A stretch of 64,000 nucleotides of DNA from Leuctra nigra (taxonomy: Eukaryota; Arthropoda; Insecta; Plecoptera; Leuctridae): the NCBI GenBank assembly GCA_934045905.1, contig OW203761.1, positions 36,072,964 through 36,136,963 on the forward strand, given 5' to 3'. The notes beneath the pieces were generated by a model that ran no database searches, had not been told where the DNA came from, and saw only the letters and a list, made by a program, of their open reading frames with translations. This document shows positions 36,321 to 49,923 of this stretch, in pieces. A program made the translations under genes and the position numbers. Numbering within the stretch: the stretch's first letter is position 1; each line of letters begins with the position of its first letter.

Positions 36321-39300
36321 CGTAAATATTGTATTTTTTCTTTCTCTCTATTCCATTATTTTAATGGGCCATTATTTCCCCCAGAGAAAACGTGATTAAT
36401 GTTTTCTTGATGTGTGGTTTTACAAATTACTGTTTTTTTATACTCGAGTATTTTTATTGAGCTGTTTGCAACGTGACATTAATACTGCAATTCTCAATTA
36501 GTTATGATTCCAAACAAACTATTTTAACGCACCTTTTATTTTCATAATTTTTCACCGTGGCAATAAAGATTCTTGACGCTATATTTATGGTACAGCAGTG
36601 AACCATAGTTCCATGTAAATGTTTGATCATGTCATGTTGTTGGCAACATTTTCTCAGAGTCAACCGGATGAGATTCACGTTCAAGAAGATGACTTTGATC
36701 TTCTTCATCAATCCGTCCTTGGAGCCGAAATTTACCCACCAGCTATTACAATTTAACCGCTCAAGCATTCTTACGCTCGATGAATCAAAACTCTAAATCA
36801 TTCTTTATAAAAATTTATTTAAAATTATTTCTCATGTTAAATTATTTGACAGGTTAATAGTCGAGTTATTATAATCCTAGCTTTATTTAGTACACTGGAG
36901 TACGTGACTGTCTTACTAATCGACTGCTTTGGGTGATAGCTCGTAACCTGAGTTTTAAGAACACTGGTTTTAATGTTAAAAACTAGTTACATTAGGAATA
37001 GCCAGCGGGTCAATGGCCAATTACTTGTAATTTCATCTCTTAAAATGCAGTCTCTGTGTAGATGAAGCATTTGTTTTGTGGGTTACCTGGTATTAAATTA
37101 ACATTATCATTATTTTATTACAGCAGTTATGAATTCCGTGTGGTTAATTTTGATACCGTCTCACTGTATATTGTAAACACCATATTTCATGTTGTTTTTA
37201 ATACATTACAGCTAAGATTAATGTTAATCGAGATTAAAAATCATATTAATTTTGACTAAGTAATAACAAAACTAATCTAAATTCGATCTCTAGCAACACT
37301 GATTTACTTTTACTAGTAACTTCGTGGTGAGTTTTACGCTCAACTGAACTCAAATCATATCTGTATGATGTATTAAGTGCTGCTACAACTAGCCACTTGA
37401 AAATACATCATTTACACAAGTAAACCCGCTATTTTCCTTTACAAAAAGTGACAAATGACGATTTGATAACCCAAAGATATTTGAGTTGCTTGGGAGCCTG
37501 GGATCCATGGCCAGGATGATGAGCTGTTTTTCTTGGTTGATGCTTCATAGTGTCTGTGACCTGGGTCCTGAAAAGGGCCATTTGTCATGACGTTTTGCAG
37601 GTCCTGCAATCTTCAGTTATGCCCAACTGAAGAAAAGAGCGAGTCATCCAAAGATCATATTTAAAACCTGCCTATAAGTGTGTTTTATTACTAATAATTG
37701 ATTTTTCTTTTAAAATATAAAATGCTATTTATTGGTCCAATATAAACCCGTTGTTAGCTTTATTATCTGTAATTACTAATTATTGGAATCCACTTTCTTG
37801 AGGATTTGCAAACAAATACGTGTAATATGTTAATATCTAAAACGGAGTAAAGGCGTCCAGAACTGCAGGCAAATGTCGACTTATGCACCAAATGCTGGTT
37901 TTTACACGACTTACCTTGACTCTTCAGAAATTACCTTATTGTAAACTTGTAGGTTTGTGGGTCTGAAACCGGATTCTTCAGGCAAGGTTAGAAGGCCTGT
38001 TTTAGAAAAGAGTTTTTATAAGTATGGCTTTTACCTTTATAGTAATAGATTTCCTTTGTATAACGATGCATGGCCTCTTTTATAACTCTTCCAACTGTAA
38101 TTACTTTTTTGAAAATTTTTAGTTTTTATATACCTGATGTCGGTTCTGGTTAATTTTATTCCATCAACAGAGTTCACGTATTACAAATCAAGATGCAGAT
38201 GATTTTCTTGCAGAACTGCGACTGCATCAAGAAACGGAGCGTTCTTTTCAAGTTAGGAAGGAATCGGGCAGATTGGACGCGTAATAAATGGTGTAGTAAA
38301 GTCGACAATTTCAAGACACACCTCTTATATATATAGGTAACTTTCGTGTCTCATTTTATTTGACTTTCGAAATGAGTTGGTAATATAATCGTATTTGTTT
38401 CAACCTACTTAAAATATTATCAAACTTCCTGCCATGATTGGTGATAATTTATCAATGCAATTGTCAGGAAAAGTATTGTTGCGTGGGAAAAAATAATTGG
38501 AAACACCATTAACATTAGCTGTTTGATAAAAATTGTTATTTTGGAGGCATTATTATTGTAGCATCACGTTTTTTTGAACCGTTCGGCAAGGCATGACTGA
38601 TCACAAAGCTGTACTACAATATACAGTAAAAATTGTTATACTCTTCGCATTCAATCATCCGAAATATTTCTAACCTATTGTTTAAATATAAAGCAATCTG
38701 GTACGTGATGTCTTTCATCCCGATCAACAAATTACTATACAGAGATCAATTTATGATCAGGTAATTACATGTTAATTTCTACACAATTCATGTAGCCCTG
38801 TTATACACTCTAGCCAATTCTAATTGGACAATTGAAATAGCAAGAGCTGTAATTATGCAAGACAAAGTTGTATTTGTTTTTCATCTCATGCAATTTGATT
38901 GTTGAAAGATAAATCCAGAGGTAATAAAGAATAAAAGTATGAGAATATTGATTTTGTAAGACTCAAAGTTCAGTCCCAATAGTTATATTTTAAATGGATT
39001 CTCATATTTCCACGTTTTCAGTATTGGAATAGAATATAAAGAATAAAATAGAAGCATTTTTTGCTATTCCTTGTAACGTTAGATTACATAAAATAATAAC
39101 TATTTTCGTCAAGTAATGAAGTAATTTTATATACATACATAACGTTTTTAGTATGAATCATGAAACGTTGTCTTTTATAAGTTAACTTGAGATTAATTAA
39201 TACAGATATTAAATAGATTACAGACTCATTGAAGTATTGAATCAGTATTATATCTGAAGGCAAGGGTACTACGGGTTGGAAAAGAAAAAACACAATCTGA

Positions 39301-42300
39301 AATGTACCAGATTACAATGATGGGCGTATAGTCTAGATAATATAATTATTAGAGAAGCCCTATCTAATTGTAGTAGTCCTACATATGAATTAACAATTTC
39401 GCATTGTTTTTTACTTATTTTTTACGACCGCCATTATGACTTTAGCTCTACGTTAATTAACTCATCCGGTAATGATGGTAATAACTCAGTAAAAATGTTC
39501 GCACACAGAGGAAAGAGTTCCTATTATTCCACATTCTCTTTTGCATATCCATGCGTTCAGATTGTGCGTAATGCCATTTCCACAACAGTTTTATATTAAA
39601 TGTATTTCACATTTTATACGGAGGAGCTAGATATGTTTTACATTTGCTCTGGTGCATTTCGAAGCTTTTATTGCCTCATTTGTTATACACCAATGTGATT
39701 TACACGCCGCTCTCGTTTTACATTGTATAGTAAAAATCTAACTCGTTAAATTTATGGTCTCTCTTTTATAGAATCTAATTTACATTTAAAATATTAATGG
39801 AATTACAGGGTGTCATTTTATATTTTGTTGGTCCTATAAATCACGTAATTTACAAATTAAATTCAAAGTAATTGCATATAGAGATAAAGGTAACGTCACA
39901 AAAGGCCATGGTATACATATTTATGTTTGGAATAGTTTGTTTGGAAAATTGTTTGGATGAATTATTGATCACATTTTGAGCCATTGTTCCCAAAGTTTTG
40001 GTATGCATTGAGCCTCTTTGAACATCTTTCCGCAAGTTTTAGAACAATATGACCATTTTCAAGTTTTCACAATAATAGGTGAGAGGATGGCACATTCATT
40101 ACACCTCTCTTGTGAAAAGTCCCGCGGCAAAACTTTCCTATAGGAACTCGGGTATAGTCAGGTAAATTAATGACTTCACATTGAAAAAGATTCAGTCTGT
40201 TTTATTGGCTCGTTCAGTTTTATAATACGAATAATTTTCCGAAACGAACGCCATTCGCTTCAAACCAAGAATCCAAGAGAATCTATATCTGCCGGATTTA
40301 TGCCATGGAAGGAAATCTTCTCCAAGAAAATTGGTTATGTATGTTTGTAATTTATAGTGAAAGTTTGGAGGCAGCCAGAAGCAATGCTATTATTATTATT
40401 CAATCCCTTGCCCGATCCTCCATTATATACGAGGCAAAACAAAAGAGGAGCTTTAAATAACAATGCAACTTACAGACGATCAATAACGAACATTTCGCTA
40501 TTCAAATTTCAAACGAACAAATCGACCGAACTGCAAGATAGTGTAAATGCCAATAATGGAACGGAGCTTTTGAATGACTGTTTCTTTTTTCGTTCCATAT
40601 TCGTTGACTCATTTGCATGCTCATATACGGCTCAAGATTCTAGGACATAAAAGGTAGCGTCGTTATTAGAGTTAAATGCTTCTTACTAAAAACACGATCT
40701 TGATTCGACTTAATCTTGTTTAGTGAGAAGTAAATGCCTTATATTAAAAGTATTTTTGCACTCAACACCCACATTTGCAAGAAGGAAACCGTTAGACCTA
40801 GCGGTACGCGAAATTATTCGTTTTGAAACATATTATTCGGTATTACCGAATACTGTAAAAACTTCTTGTTTATTTTCTTAAAGACCATGATAACATTTTT
40901 TTAAAAAGATTATATCTGCTGCGCGGCTATGTTGTATTCACATTCTATTCAATACCCAGTACTTCTACCCTCAGACATTGAGATCAACGCTAGCGTGACA
41001 TCTGCATTGTCGTTACCTACCCTCGCAACACAACGTCACTGAAGAGCTTCTGAGTAATTTGTTCAAATCCATGATGCACTTGAATCGAGTGTGCATCACG
41101 AGTACTCTCCATCGTGTAAATATCGTTTATGTGGCAAGAGAAGGGGTGGCTCGATCTTGCGAGAGGAATGAGGGAGTTCGTGAGCCACAAGGAGGGTTCG
41201 ATTGATTGATTTCTATGATTGATCGACGACAGCTCTTTTAATTGGTTCCATAGAGCCAGAACCAAAATAAAACATGAGTGCAATCAGTTTGAATAAAGCT
41301 AAGGGAAGTTGCTATGCCGAATGCAGCCGTGCAAAATGATTAACTTGCCGTGGTAATCCTAGCCGAGAGAGCTTCTTAATTAGATTTGATCTGGCTTCAC
41401 TTTACTCTATGTTTATTCCAATTATGTAAATCCCATCGAGAGGTAAACTCGACTTGGTGTATGGAAGTGTGTTTCTACATTCACTCCCAACACACGAGCT
41501 CGAAGACTTCTGGATAGCAAGCAGAATGATATCGATGTAGGTTTCGAGTTATTATACAGCGAACTTTACATGATATGTAATTATTTTGACGGGCTCTTGA
41601 GGAAAACTCCGGCAGATTTGAATACTGGGTGGGAATTGTCACTGGAATCGTATGTGACAGATGCTGTAATCTGAGTTGTCACGCATCTCTCACTCTCTTA
41701 ATAATATCAAGCACAGTGTAACGAGCCCATTTTCACAAAACATGTTAACGTGACAGATTGTGTTTGTCGCACTGAATACCACTTGTAATATTATTCACTT
41801 GCTAAGTTGAAAACTTGTGAGTGACATCGGGAAACTTCGCTAGTTGAAAGCTCATTTGTAAATTGAATGAAAGAAGCCCAACACCTTGAGAATTGCTTGT
41901 CTTGACAGGTAGCTGGAAGTTAAATTATAATTATTTATTAATGATTTAATATAACCAGATCGGAGCCTAATGACTATAGTCGGTTGTAAAAAGTGCACGA
42001 CGGTAATGACATTTCGCGTATTGAAATTGCTATTAATTCTTAATTGTGAATACCTAGCTTGCTGTTTTAATGAGTTGGTACTGTTCTTTGCCATTCGCTC
42101 AGAAAAGCTCATTTACTCGTCCATTAAAATTGTGCTGTTCCCCAAAACTTTTCAACCTAATCTATCGTAATTCAACTTCGTCGGGGGGTGATTAAAAAGT
42201 AGGCTTTGCAGTAACAGTAAAGCGCGTTAATGAGTTCTTTAACCTGCTAACTTCACGTGTTTGTCGTTTAAAATGGGGAAGTTGAACGTTATGTGACATT

Positions 42301-43499
42301 TTAGGGCACTTTTGTGTCACTTTTTACATTATGGCCGTCGCTGGCGATTTTTTTTCTTGAATTTTATTAATAGAGAAAAGTCGTTTTTTGCCTTCTATAC
42401 ATATTGTAATTTCGTTATTCACAAAATGTCGAGTTGGATTTTAATTTAAGCCGTAATTGAAAAGTTTACTTTGCTTGAGATTAAATTTGATGCAAATTTT
42501 CTCGTTTATAATTTGAAAATATAATTCACAGACGGAGTTTGTGTATTACCACTTTATACTATTAGTTATAAAAAAAATCCATAAAATTATACTTAAAATT
42601 CAGCTCGGTGTTTTATTCCGTTGTGGACACATCGCATGCTACTAATTTTTGTGTCCCAGTTTTACAAAGTTTTATACTCGATATCATTCACACAATGATT
42701 AATATTGGTTTTTCTAATGGTGTTCGTGTTATACCTAAATATTACTCTAGTTTGGTGGCGGTGCACAGGAAACTTTAGCTGTTTGATACCAATACATCAA
42801 ATAATACATCAAATAATCAAATAACTTGTATCGAGCTCAATGCTGTTGGTGTCCTAAACTAGTAGGTACTATTCGTAGTCTCAAAAGTTATTTCATTTAT
42901 AATTAAATATGATATGACTTTTTATTATCAAAATGAAAATATACAGTATAAGATGGTATAAGTGAAGTCCAATCTAATACAAAAAATCTTTTTCAGTTAA
43001 GAAAAAAGTAATGTGCAACATAATTGTATCCGATGAACTGTATCACAAGAGAAGAGAATATCCATAAAAATTGCCTCAATTTTTATTTTTTTATTTTTTT
43101 AACAACTTTCAGCAAGTTGCTAAGAGTTTAGTTGGAAGTAAATAAAGCTCAGCCATTGAGGTTTATGGACTTCAAAGTGGACATTTAAAAATGTATTTGA
43201 AGTGCAATAGTTGTACCTCAAGAAATAGTTTTTTAATATTCTCTTTTTTCTCTAGGTCGGGTAGGACTTTGAAAAACTTAGAACTTAGCAATAATTCAAT
43301 ATCATTTATTTGATGAAATGCGTCAGTCATCACATATGAATTGTACCCTGGCATTTAGATGCTATTTTGTGTCAATTTGTGTCGTCCTGAGCTCGTGTAT
43401 GTACTGACATAAAGCTGCACACAACACAACACAACTTAGCTCCCTCTGAAGCCAACAAGATTACACGGGAGCAGTTGAGTGGTTTCAGAAAAGGCTTCT

Positions 43500-43513
43500 C
43501 CCCCCCCCCCCCC
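43500..43513 (+). repeat. Poly-C tract (14)
   Basis: C homopolymer followed by CTCCCTCTCTCTC. It has the same orientation and a similar CT-rich 3' flank as the tracts at 7261 and 12122. Confidence 0.9.
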
Positions 43514-44023
43514 TCCCTCTCTCTCACACGCGTTGGAAACTCCAACTTTTCGTCACACATCGTCGATAGAATATCAAAATATATTTATTTGCTTCGTATT
43601 TGGCCGATTCGTTGAAATCTTGTAAATCCGTGGCTAACGCGAAGTATGGAGTTTATGATGCGAGTGCGGCATCGCAAGTAGTGACTAGTGAGTACGTGAA
43701 TATCTTTCTTCAATATTTCTACTAGCATTTCTGAGCTACATTATTCAGTTCTCGAGAGTGCTGGGGCAATGTGCAATTGTTAAATATTACAACGATATGC
43801 CGAGGGAATATTACACAAGAGTCGTTCTGTCAGGTTTTCTAGTCTCTACGACTGCTATTTGTCGGCATCGATTCGTATTCTCGTCTGGAAGCGTTTTGAA
43901 AGATCGATTTTTGAAGAGTTTCTTTTGTTTTAAAATATGAGCAAATTGTAACACTTTTCCAATCGTATTACCTAGGAAAACTACCCAATTTTTTCTGAAT
44001 ATAATCAAGGACTTGATCACTAA

Positions 44024-44179
44024 GGCCCGGTTGCACCATGTCCCGATAAGTAAGATAAAGTTCACTTTAGCCTAAAGTGAACTTTAGCGGTCTAGATGGC
44101 TGTGTTTCATTGGCTGTTGCCATGGTTTCAGCCGATAAATCCTACCGCTAACTTTATCGGGACATGGTGCAACCGGGCC
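44024..44179 (+). mobile_element. PIF/Harbinger-like MITE, copy 1 (156 bp)
   Basis: It begins GGCCCGGTTGCACCATGTCC and ends with the inverted counterpart GGACATGGTGCAACCGGGCC, giving terminal repeats of at least 20 bases. It is flanked by TAA (44021-44023 and 44180-44182), the 3-bp target duplication typical of PIF/Harbinger elements. A second dyad inside (GTTCACTTTAGCCTAAAGTGAAC) would form a hairpin. There is no transposase; a non-autonomous element is inferred. Confidence 0.9.
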
Positions 44180-44182
44180 TAA

Positions 44183-44338
44183 GGCCCGGTTGCACAATGT
44201 CCCGCTAAGTAAGATAAAGTTCACTTTAGCCTAAAGTGGACTTTAGCGGTCAAGATGGCTGTGTTTCATTGGCTGTTGCCATGGTTTCAGCCGATAAATC
44301 CTACCGCTAACTTTATCGGGACATGGTGCAACCGGGCC
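44183..44338 (+). mobile_element. PIF/Harbinger-like MITE, copy 2 (156 bp), tandem with copy 1
   Basis: Same length and orientation as the preceding element, differing at only a few positions (ACCATG to ACAATG, CGATAAG to CGCTAAG, GTGAAC to GTGGAC, GTCTAG to GTCAAG). The TAA at 44180-44182 is shared and another TAA follows (44339-44341), so the array reads TAA-element-TAA-element-TAA. Insertion of one copy at the target site of the other, or a tandem duplication, would both produce this. Confidence 0.9.
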
Positions 44339-47300
44339 TAAGACTGGGACTCTGCATTTTATTTTAATATCCATTCGATACATTTTCATTATTTGATTCC
44401 TATAATAATTTATTACTACTTCCAACTCATGCTAACTTTATGACTTTGTAACATTTTCCAATTAGCTCAGTCAGACTGCCATTATAATCTTATAAGTATT
44501 GTTCATTTAAATTTGTTATTGGTTCATTGTAAGCAAATTTGGTATACAACTTGACATTTCTATCAAGTTTCTGGAAAATATTTCCCTTTTAATCGTTCAA
44601 AAATCAAAATTCTTGATCTATGAACCATACATCATATCAATTCTCTATCGCACAATCTTCAGTTTACATTGGTATTGTTCCTCTGGTCCGACGTATTGCA
44701 TGACTTAGATTGCATCCGATGGGGCGCAGACGCAGTGGAGGTGTAGTATTTAACTCTGGTGGCTGCTAATTGGCCGGCAGAACGTGCAATGTGGTTTCAT
44801 GAAGAGACTTATCTGATGGTAATGCACGAGGCATATCACAGAGAGGACCAACAAAACTGCAGCCACTGGTCGGTATTGCGTCGGCATAACGGCTCCTAGG
44901 GAAATATGTTACGAGATCAAATAACTGATAGTATTTATGAAGTTTTAAAAATTACTTACAAAATCAAATTACTTCAAATAATATTATTTTTGTCTTACAT
45001 AGAGTACAGGCACTTCATAGATTATTTTAAACTTGTATTTTTATTTCAACCGAGTTGTAATTATTTTACACAAATATAGAGTGAAATTGCTATTGAATTA
45101 GATTTATTAACGCCCATCAATTGATTTCGTTATTAAGTCAATGTGTTTTCTGTGTGTTCTTCAAATTAGGGACTCAAAGATTCTGTACCTATTTCTAGAA
45201 ATTGAATAGATTGAATAGAATATAGAAATTGAATAGATGAATGCGAACTGTAAAGTAAGCATACGATAAGAAATCGTAAAATAACATTTTGTCCAGGAGT
45301 GAATGTATACTATTCAGTTGATATTAGGTTTTCAAACACCTCTGGTTAGTTTCTTGTCTTTTTACTATAAACTGGAATGTTTTCTGATCGAAAGGTTCCA
45401 ATATAAAGGAGTTATTTTCTTTGGAATTGGAATCGGAATCGACACTTTTGTGTAAATGGAGAAGTATTTCGAATTCAGTATCTGACGAAAATAAAACGAG
45501 ACAATTATAAAAAAATGTTGAAATCGCAATGACTCTGTCATCATGGTTTTCGCAGCTCTCTCACTGTTTGGATTTGTTTAAATCATCTCTGAATTCTCTA
45601 GCGGGTAATGAGCAAACATCATTATCCGAATAAGACGAGAATATCCGGCGTGTTACATAATTAATTACAAACACAAATACAGCACAACATGCGAAGTACA
45701 CTGTTTTATATTTACTTAATATAACGATATATCAATATTTTCACTTAGTTTGCTCCTAGTATTTACTCGTAGTTTTATAATTAAAAATCTGATTCCTTAA
45801 TATAGAGTTTGTAATTGGTTTTTGAAGCCCATCTGAACACAATAATTGTTTTATAAGATGAATGAAAGACGGTAAATGTTACAAAATGGATTTTGTTATG
45901 AAATCTAATTGGTTTTCGATAGATTTAGTATCAGAGTGAGCCAATATCTACAATGTCACAAGATTTATGAAATAAGTCGACCGTGTTTCCTTTTACTTCT
46001 CTGAAAGTCTGTTTGTGTTTTATAAAGTCACTGATGGAGGCAACAAATCTCAATCTCGTATTATTGGTCGTAAAATGTTCGTCTCGTGTACTTCTTTTGT
46101 GCGATGTCAAATAAGTGGGCATCATCTCGCGAGCTTGTCGGGCTGTATACCTCCCAGGGGCCATGTTTTATACCTACACGCTCTGCGCACGCATAAAGTA
46201 CATTACTTTGTGACTTCGCTCAAACAATATTGTACATGAATATATTTTTGTTATTTTTTACAACATCTACATAATGGAAGAGCTACATAATATAAGCTAT
46301 AAAGTGCTCTGTTTTGTTTGACTGTTGTTATGTGATACACTCTCCATTTCAGCCTCGTGTTTTCATCCGTTTTCAGAATCGAAACGAGCTTATTCTGATT
46401 TACAACATGCTTTTTACAACTCATTTTTATACATGCGTTTGTTTAATTTGATTGTATCGAGTATACACAATTCCAAACAACAAAGCATATTTTCGAATTA
46501 AATCCAATGAAATGTCAAGGAAATCGGAACGCGTTGTAGAAGTCTTATTTCATATGCCTGCAACGCGTTGCTGCTCACTTGTTTTCATTTCAATTATGAT
46601 TACAGACTCCGTGTGTTTGCTTGAATTTCGTGTTCTTCTTTTATTCTTGCGGTGCATTTGAAAAAAAATACAATATTTATTTAACTAATTGTAGACTCCG
46701 CGTTTTGTACAAGATCTCGTTTACACAATTATAATTGGACTCAATTTCCAGTTTATTTCTGAGCTCCGACTGGCATTGTTTTCTTTCTATTCCATATCTC
46801 GTTATTGTTAAATGTTAGTTCAATTATTTTTGTTTTGCTACAGTTCTAGTTCAATTATCTTACCATTCCATGCATGTATTTATTTATTTACGTTACGTCT
46901 TCAATTTATTTTTATTCAAACTCGTGTTTCGAGGGAAGCAAGAAGGGTGTTAGTCTATAATAGCCAGTATTCGTTCTCAAACTCTTACATCATGTGTATC
47001 CAAATAAAAGTAAACATTGACTATTTGCATGATAGGTAACGTTTTTGAAAATATAAAAATATTAAAAATATTTTTAATGAGGAATTCATTAGAGTGAAAT
47101 GAGTTCTACTCTTTGTTTGAATTGTTTGCATTTAGTATTATTTCCCTATCATATGGCGGTTTCCTCTATTATTTGTGAGTTGTACTGTTAACTTTCTGCT
47201 ACTACCATCATGCGTTATTCAATGTTTTTATGTTCCATTTTGCTATTCTAATCAATATATGACGTTTTGTTTGCCCTCCTCTTATTGTGATTTTAAAAAA

Positions 47301-47633
47301 GCACATTCTACCTCTGGAAAATGAGTTTGGTTATGGACTACGTTAATGTAGCTCGTACATCACCATTTCCTTCAATTTGGAGTCGCAATGGTTCTCTCTC
47401 GTCTAGGCTCTGTAATAAGAACGAAACCTCACCCGATCGCTCAATTAATCGTAGTTAACCACCCTTGCCCCGACGCTCCCTATTACACCGACATACAACA
47501 CCTCACATGTATGGTAATGAATGAACGCTGGCTGTTGCAGTCTTTTAAAAGAACTAAATTCACATTACGTCACGTTAAAAACTGTTAAGAGTATTTGTTG
47601 AGTCTTTCTCTCACTAAATATGCAACATCTTCA

Positions 47634-48180
47634 GTCTATCCATACTCTTTCAGAATATTTGTGGGCCCTTTGGTATACAACTTCGTCAAGCTATCTTCGT
47701 TACTACTCTCTCAGAATATTTGTGGGCCCTTTGATCTTTGATATACGACTTCGTCAAGCTATACTCTTTTAGAATAGTTGTGGACTCTTTGGTAAACAAC
47801 TTCGTCAGTCTATCCATACTCTTTCAGAATATTTGTGGACTCTTTGATATACAACTTCGTCAGTCTATCCATACTCTTTCAGAATATTTGTGGGCTCTTT
47901 GACATACAACTTCGTCAATCTATCCATACTCTTTCAGAATATTTGTGGGCTCTTTGATATACAACTTCGTCAGTCTATCCATACTCTTTCAGAATATTTG
48001 TGGACTCTTTGATATACAACTTCGTCAGTCTATCCATACTCTTTCAGAATATTTGTGGAGTCTTTGATATACAACTTCGTCAGTCTATCCATACTCTTTC
48101 AGAATATTTGTGGAGTCTTTGATATACAACTTCGTCAATCTATCCATACTCTTTCAGAATATTTGTGTACTCTTGTATAT
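47634..48180 (+). repeat. Tandem array of a 55-bp unit, about 10 copies
   Basis: The unit contains CTATCCATACTCTTTCAGAA, TATTTGTGGACTCTTTGATA and TACAACTTCGTCAGT. The central copies repeat at exactly 55 bases (CTTTCAGAAT at 47821, 47876, 47931, 47986 and onward). The first three copies are irregular and more diverged. The period is not a multiple of three, so the short frames across it have no meaning. Confidence 0.94.
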
Positions 48181-49204
48181 ATCGTAATACAAAACTTCAT
48201 CACGCTAAATACAATCCCTTACAGAATTTTAAGAAAGATTAATGTGTATGTCGTCACGTTACAAGTAAGAACTCATTTAAATTTCACCGTTTTCCAAACT
48301 CTATCCTCACGATATTGCTTTCATACGATAGGCTATTTAAAATGAATTTCATAATAAGATACTCTAGATCTGTTATTTGTGGAAACGTAAATGATGTAAT
48401 TTCGAGTTTTATATGGGAATTTTGAGATGGTTGACTTCTCCGTGTGGCAGGGGGATAGCTGTTGTGTTCACGCGGAGTTATTTTGGAATTTCGATATAGT
48501 TTCGGAAAGTTCTCCCCTGCGGAATGTTGATTATGCAATGGACCTTGTTGGGCCAGGGCAAGTGTGTCTCTGCGAGATATGAAACTAAAGTATGTTAATG
48601 TTGTTAAAAGTAAGCTTTTCATAGCTGTTATTAGTATTTGTTATAATAAATATCGTAGTTGTTTTAATTAGTTGAGCTTAATCGTTTGATATTTTAATGG
48701 ACATTTTGTCAGGAGTAATTATGTGTACTATTTTATGGGCAATTGGCCAGGTTTTAACATGAACAAGCTTAGAACATGGAACATTTTCCATTTAATGGAT
48801 TGTATTTATAATGTAATCAATGTGGGTTAGAATAGTAACACTCTGGTTTTCCAATAAAATTCTAAACATACTGATTTAAAAAATTGCATTATTACACGGA
48901 TCCATGTTTTTAATCAAGGCTCAAGATCAATCCAAATAAGTATTAGAATACATCAACATGCCAACTAATCGTGAAAACTATAATTGAGTAACATTCATTC
49001 AAGACTATGAGGAGGGAAAACATCATAGGCACTTACAGAATTTCGATGATAATATGTTATAGTTGTTATTACTTATTTGCTTGGCCCAAGACGTGATAGT
49101 CTTGTTGGTGAAATTCACTATTAACACATTCTGAATAATACTTTGAAAATCATCAATAAATATACCTGTTTCCATGAATTGCCATGAGTGTACGAAAGTC
49201 ACGT

Positions 49205-49280
49205 GGTATGGTAAGCTGGCCGGGACATGAACCCGGTTTCTCTCGGCGTACTTGACCTTTGCCGGGGTAACACTTTTTGC
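49205..49280 (-). other. tRNA-like/SINE fragment
   Basis: Read on the minus strand the segment contains CCGGCAAAGGTCAAG and AACCGGGTTCATGTCCCGGC, the latter a B-box-like T-arm stem. It resembles the segment at 22290-22440 in order of words. No complete tRNA folds. Confidence 0.3.
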
Positions 49281-49915
49281 CCAGTTATTTTGTCAAAACG
49301 CACTGTAATTTCACTCTGTTAAAACGTTGCTTAGACAATTGTTCTCGTAATTAGCCGTTTCTTGAACACTGTTATTGCCACCTATTATCGTATTTTTTTT
49401 TCACTTCTTTTCATCTCGAAACCTTTAATTTAATATTTGTTCACAAACGTACGTGATTTGCAGCTAATGTATGCTATCACGTCGGACCGAAATGATTCAG
49501 AATTATACGTTATTATAAATTCCTTGCTACATTTTACATGAAGTTTTCCTTTCGATTTTTCTTCAGTGTGTAATGATAGGTGGTATGTAAAACTAGTTGT
49601 AATTGGGTCGCCATGATCTGAGTTATTTAGACTGGTCACGACCTCCGAGGTAAGGAAATCACAAATGCAAGTGCAGTTGATAACCTTACTGGAAATAAGT
49701 GATTTATTACAAACCCTTGTGATTTAGAACACATATTTTTCACTTTCGTTTTCATGTTTGTATTAGGAACAATTCAGTTGTCAAATATTTCTTGGTCATT
49801 AGTGTCAAATAAAAATAGCGGAAACTGAGCTATATCTGTAACTGAAAACTTGGCACACTTTGATACATTTTACTTCATAAAAATACAGGGACACGCTATT
49901 ATTAGCACCATTCTG

Positions 49916-49923
49916 TGACGTCA
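49916..49923. promoter_or_regulatory. Full CRE palindrome
   Basis: Perfect TGACGTCA, with a non-palindromic flank (CTG...ATT). It is the only full CRE seen inside the presumed TOX intron. Confidence 0.35.
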
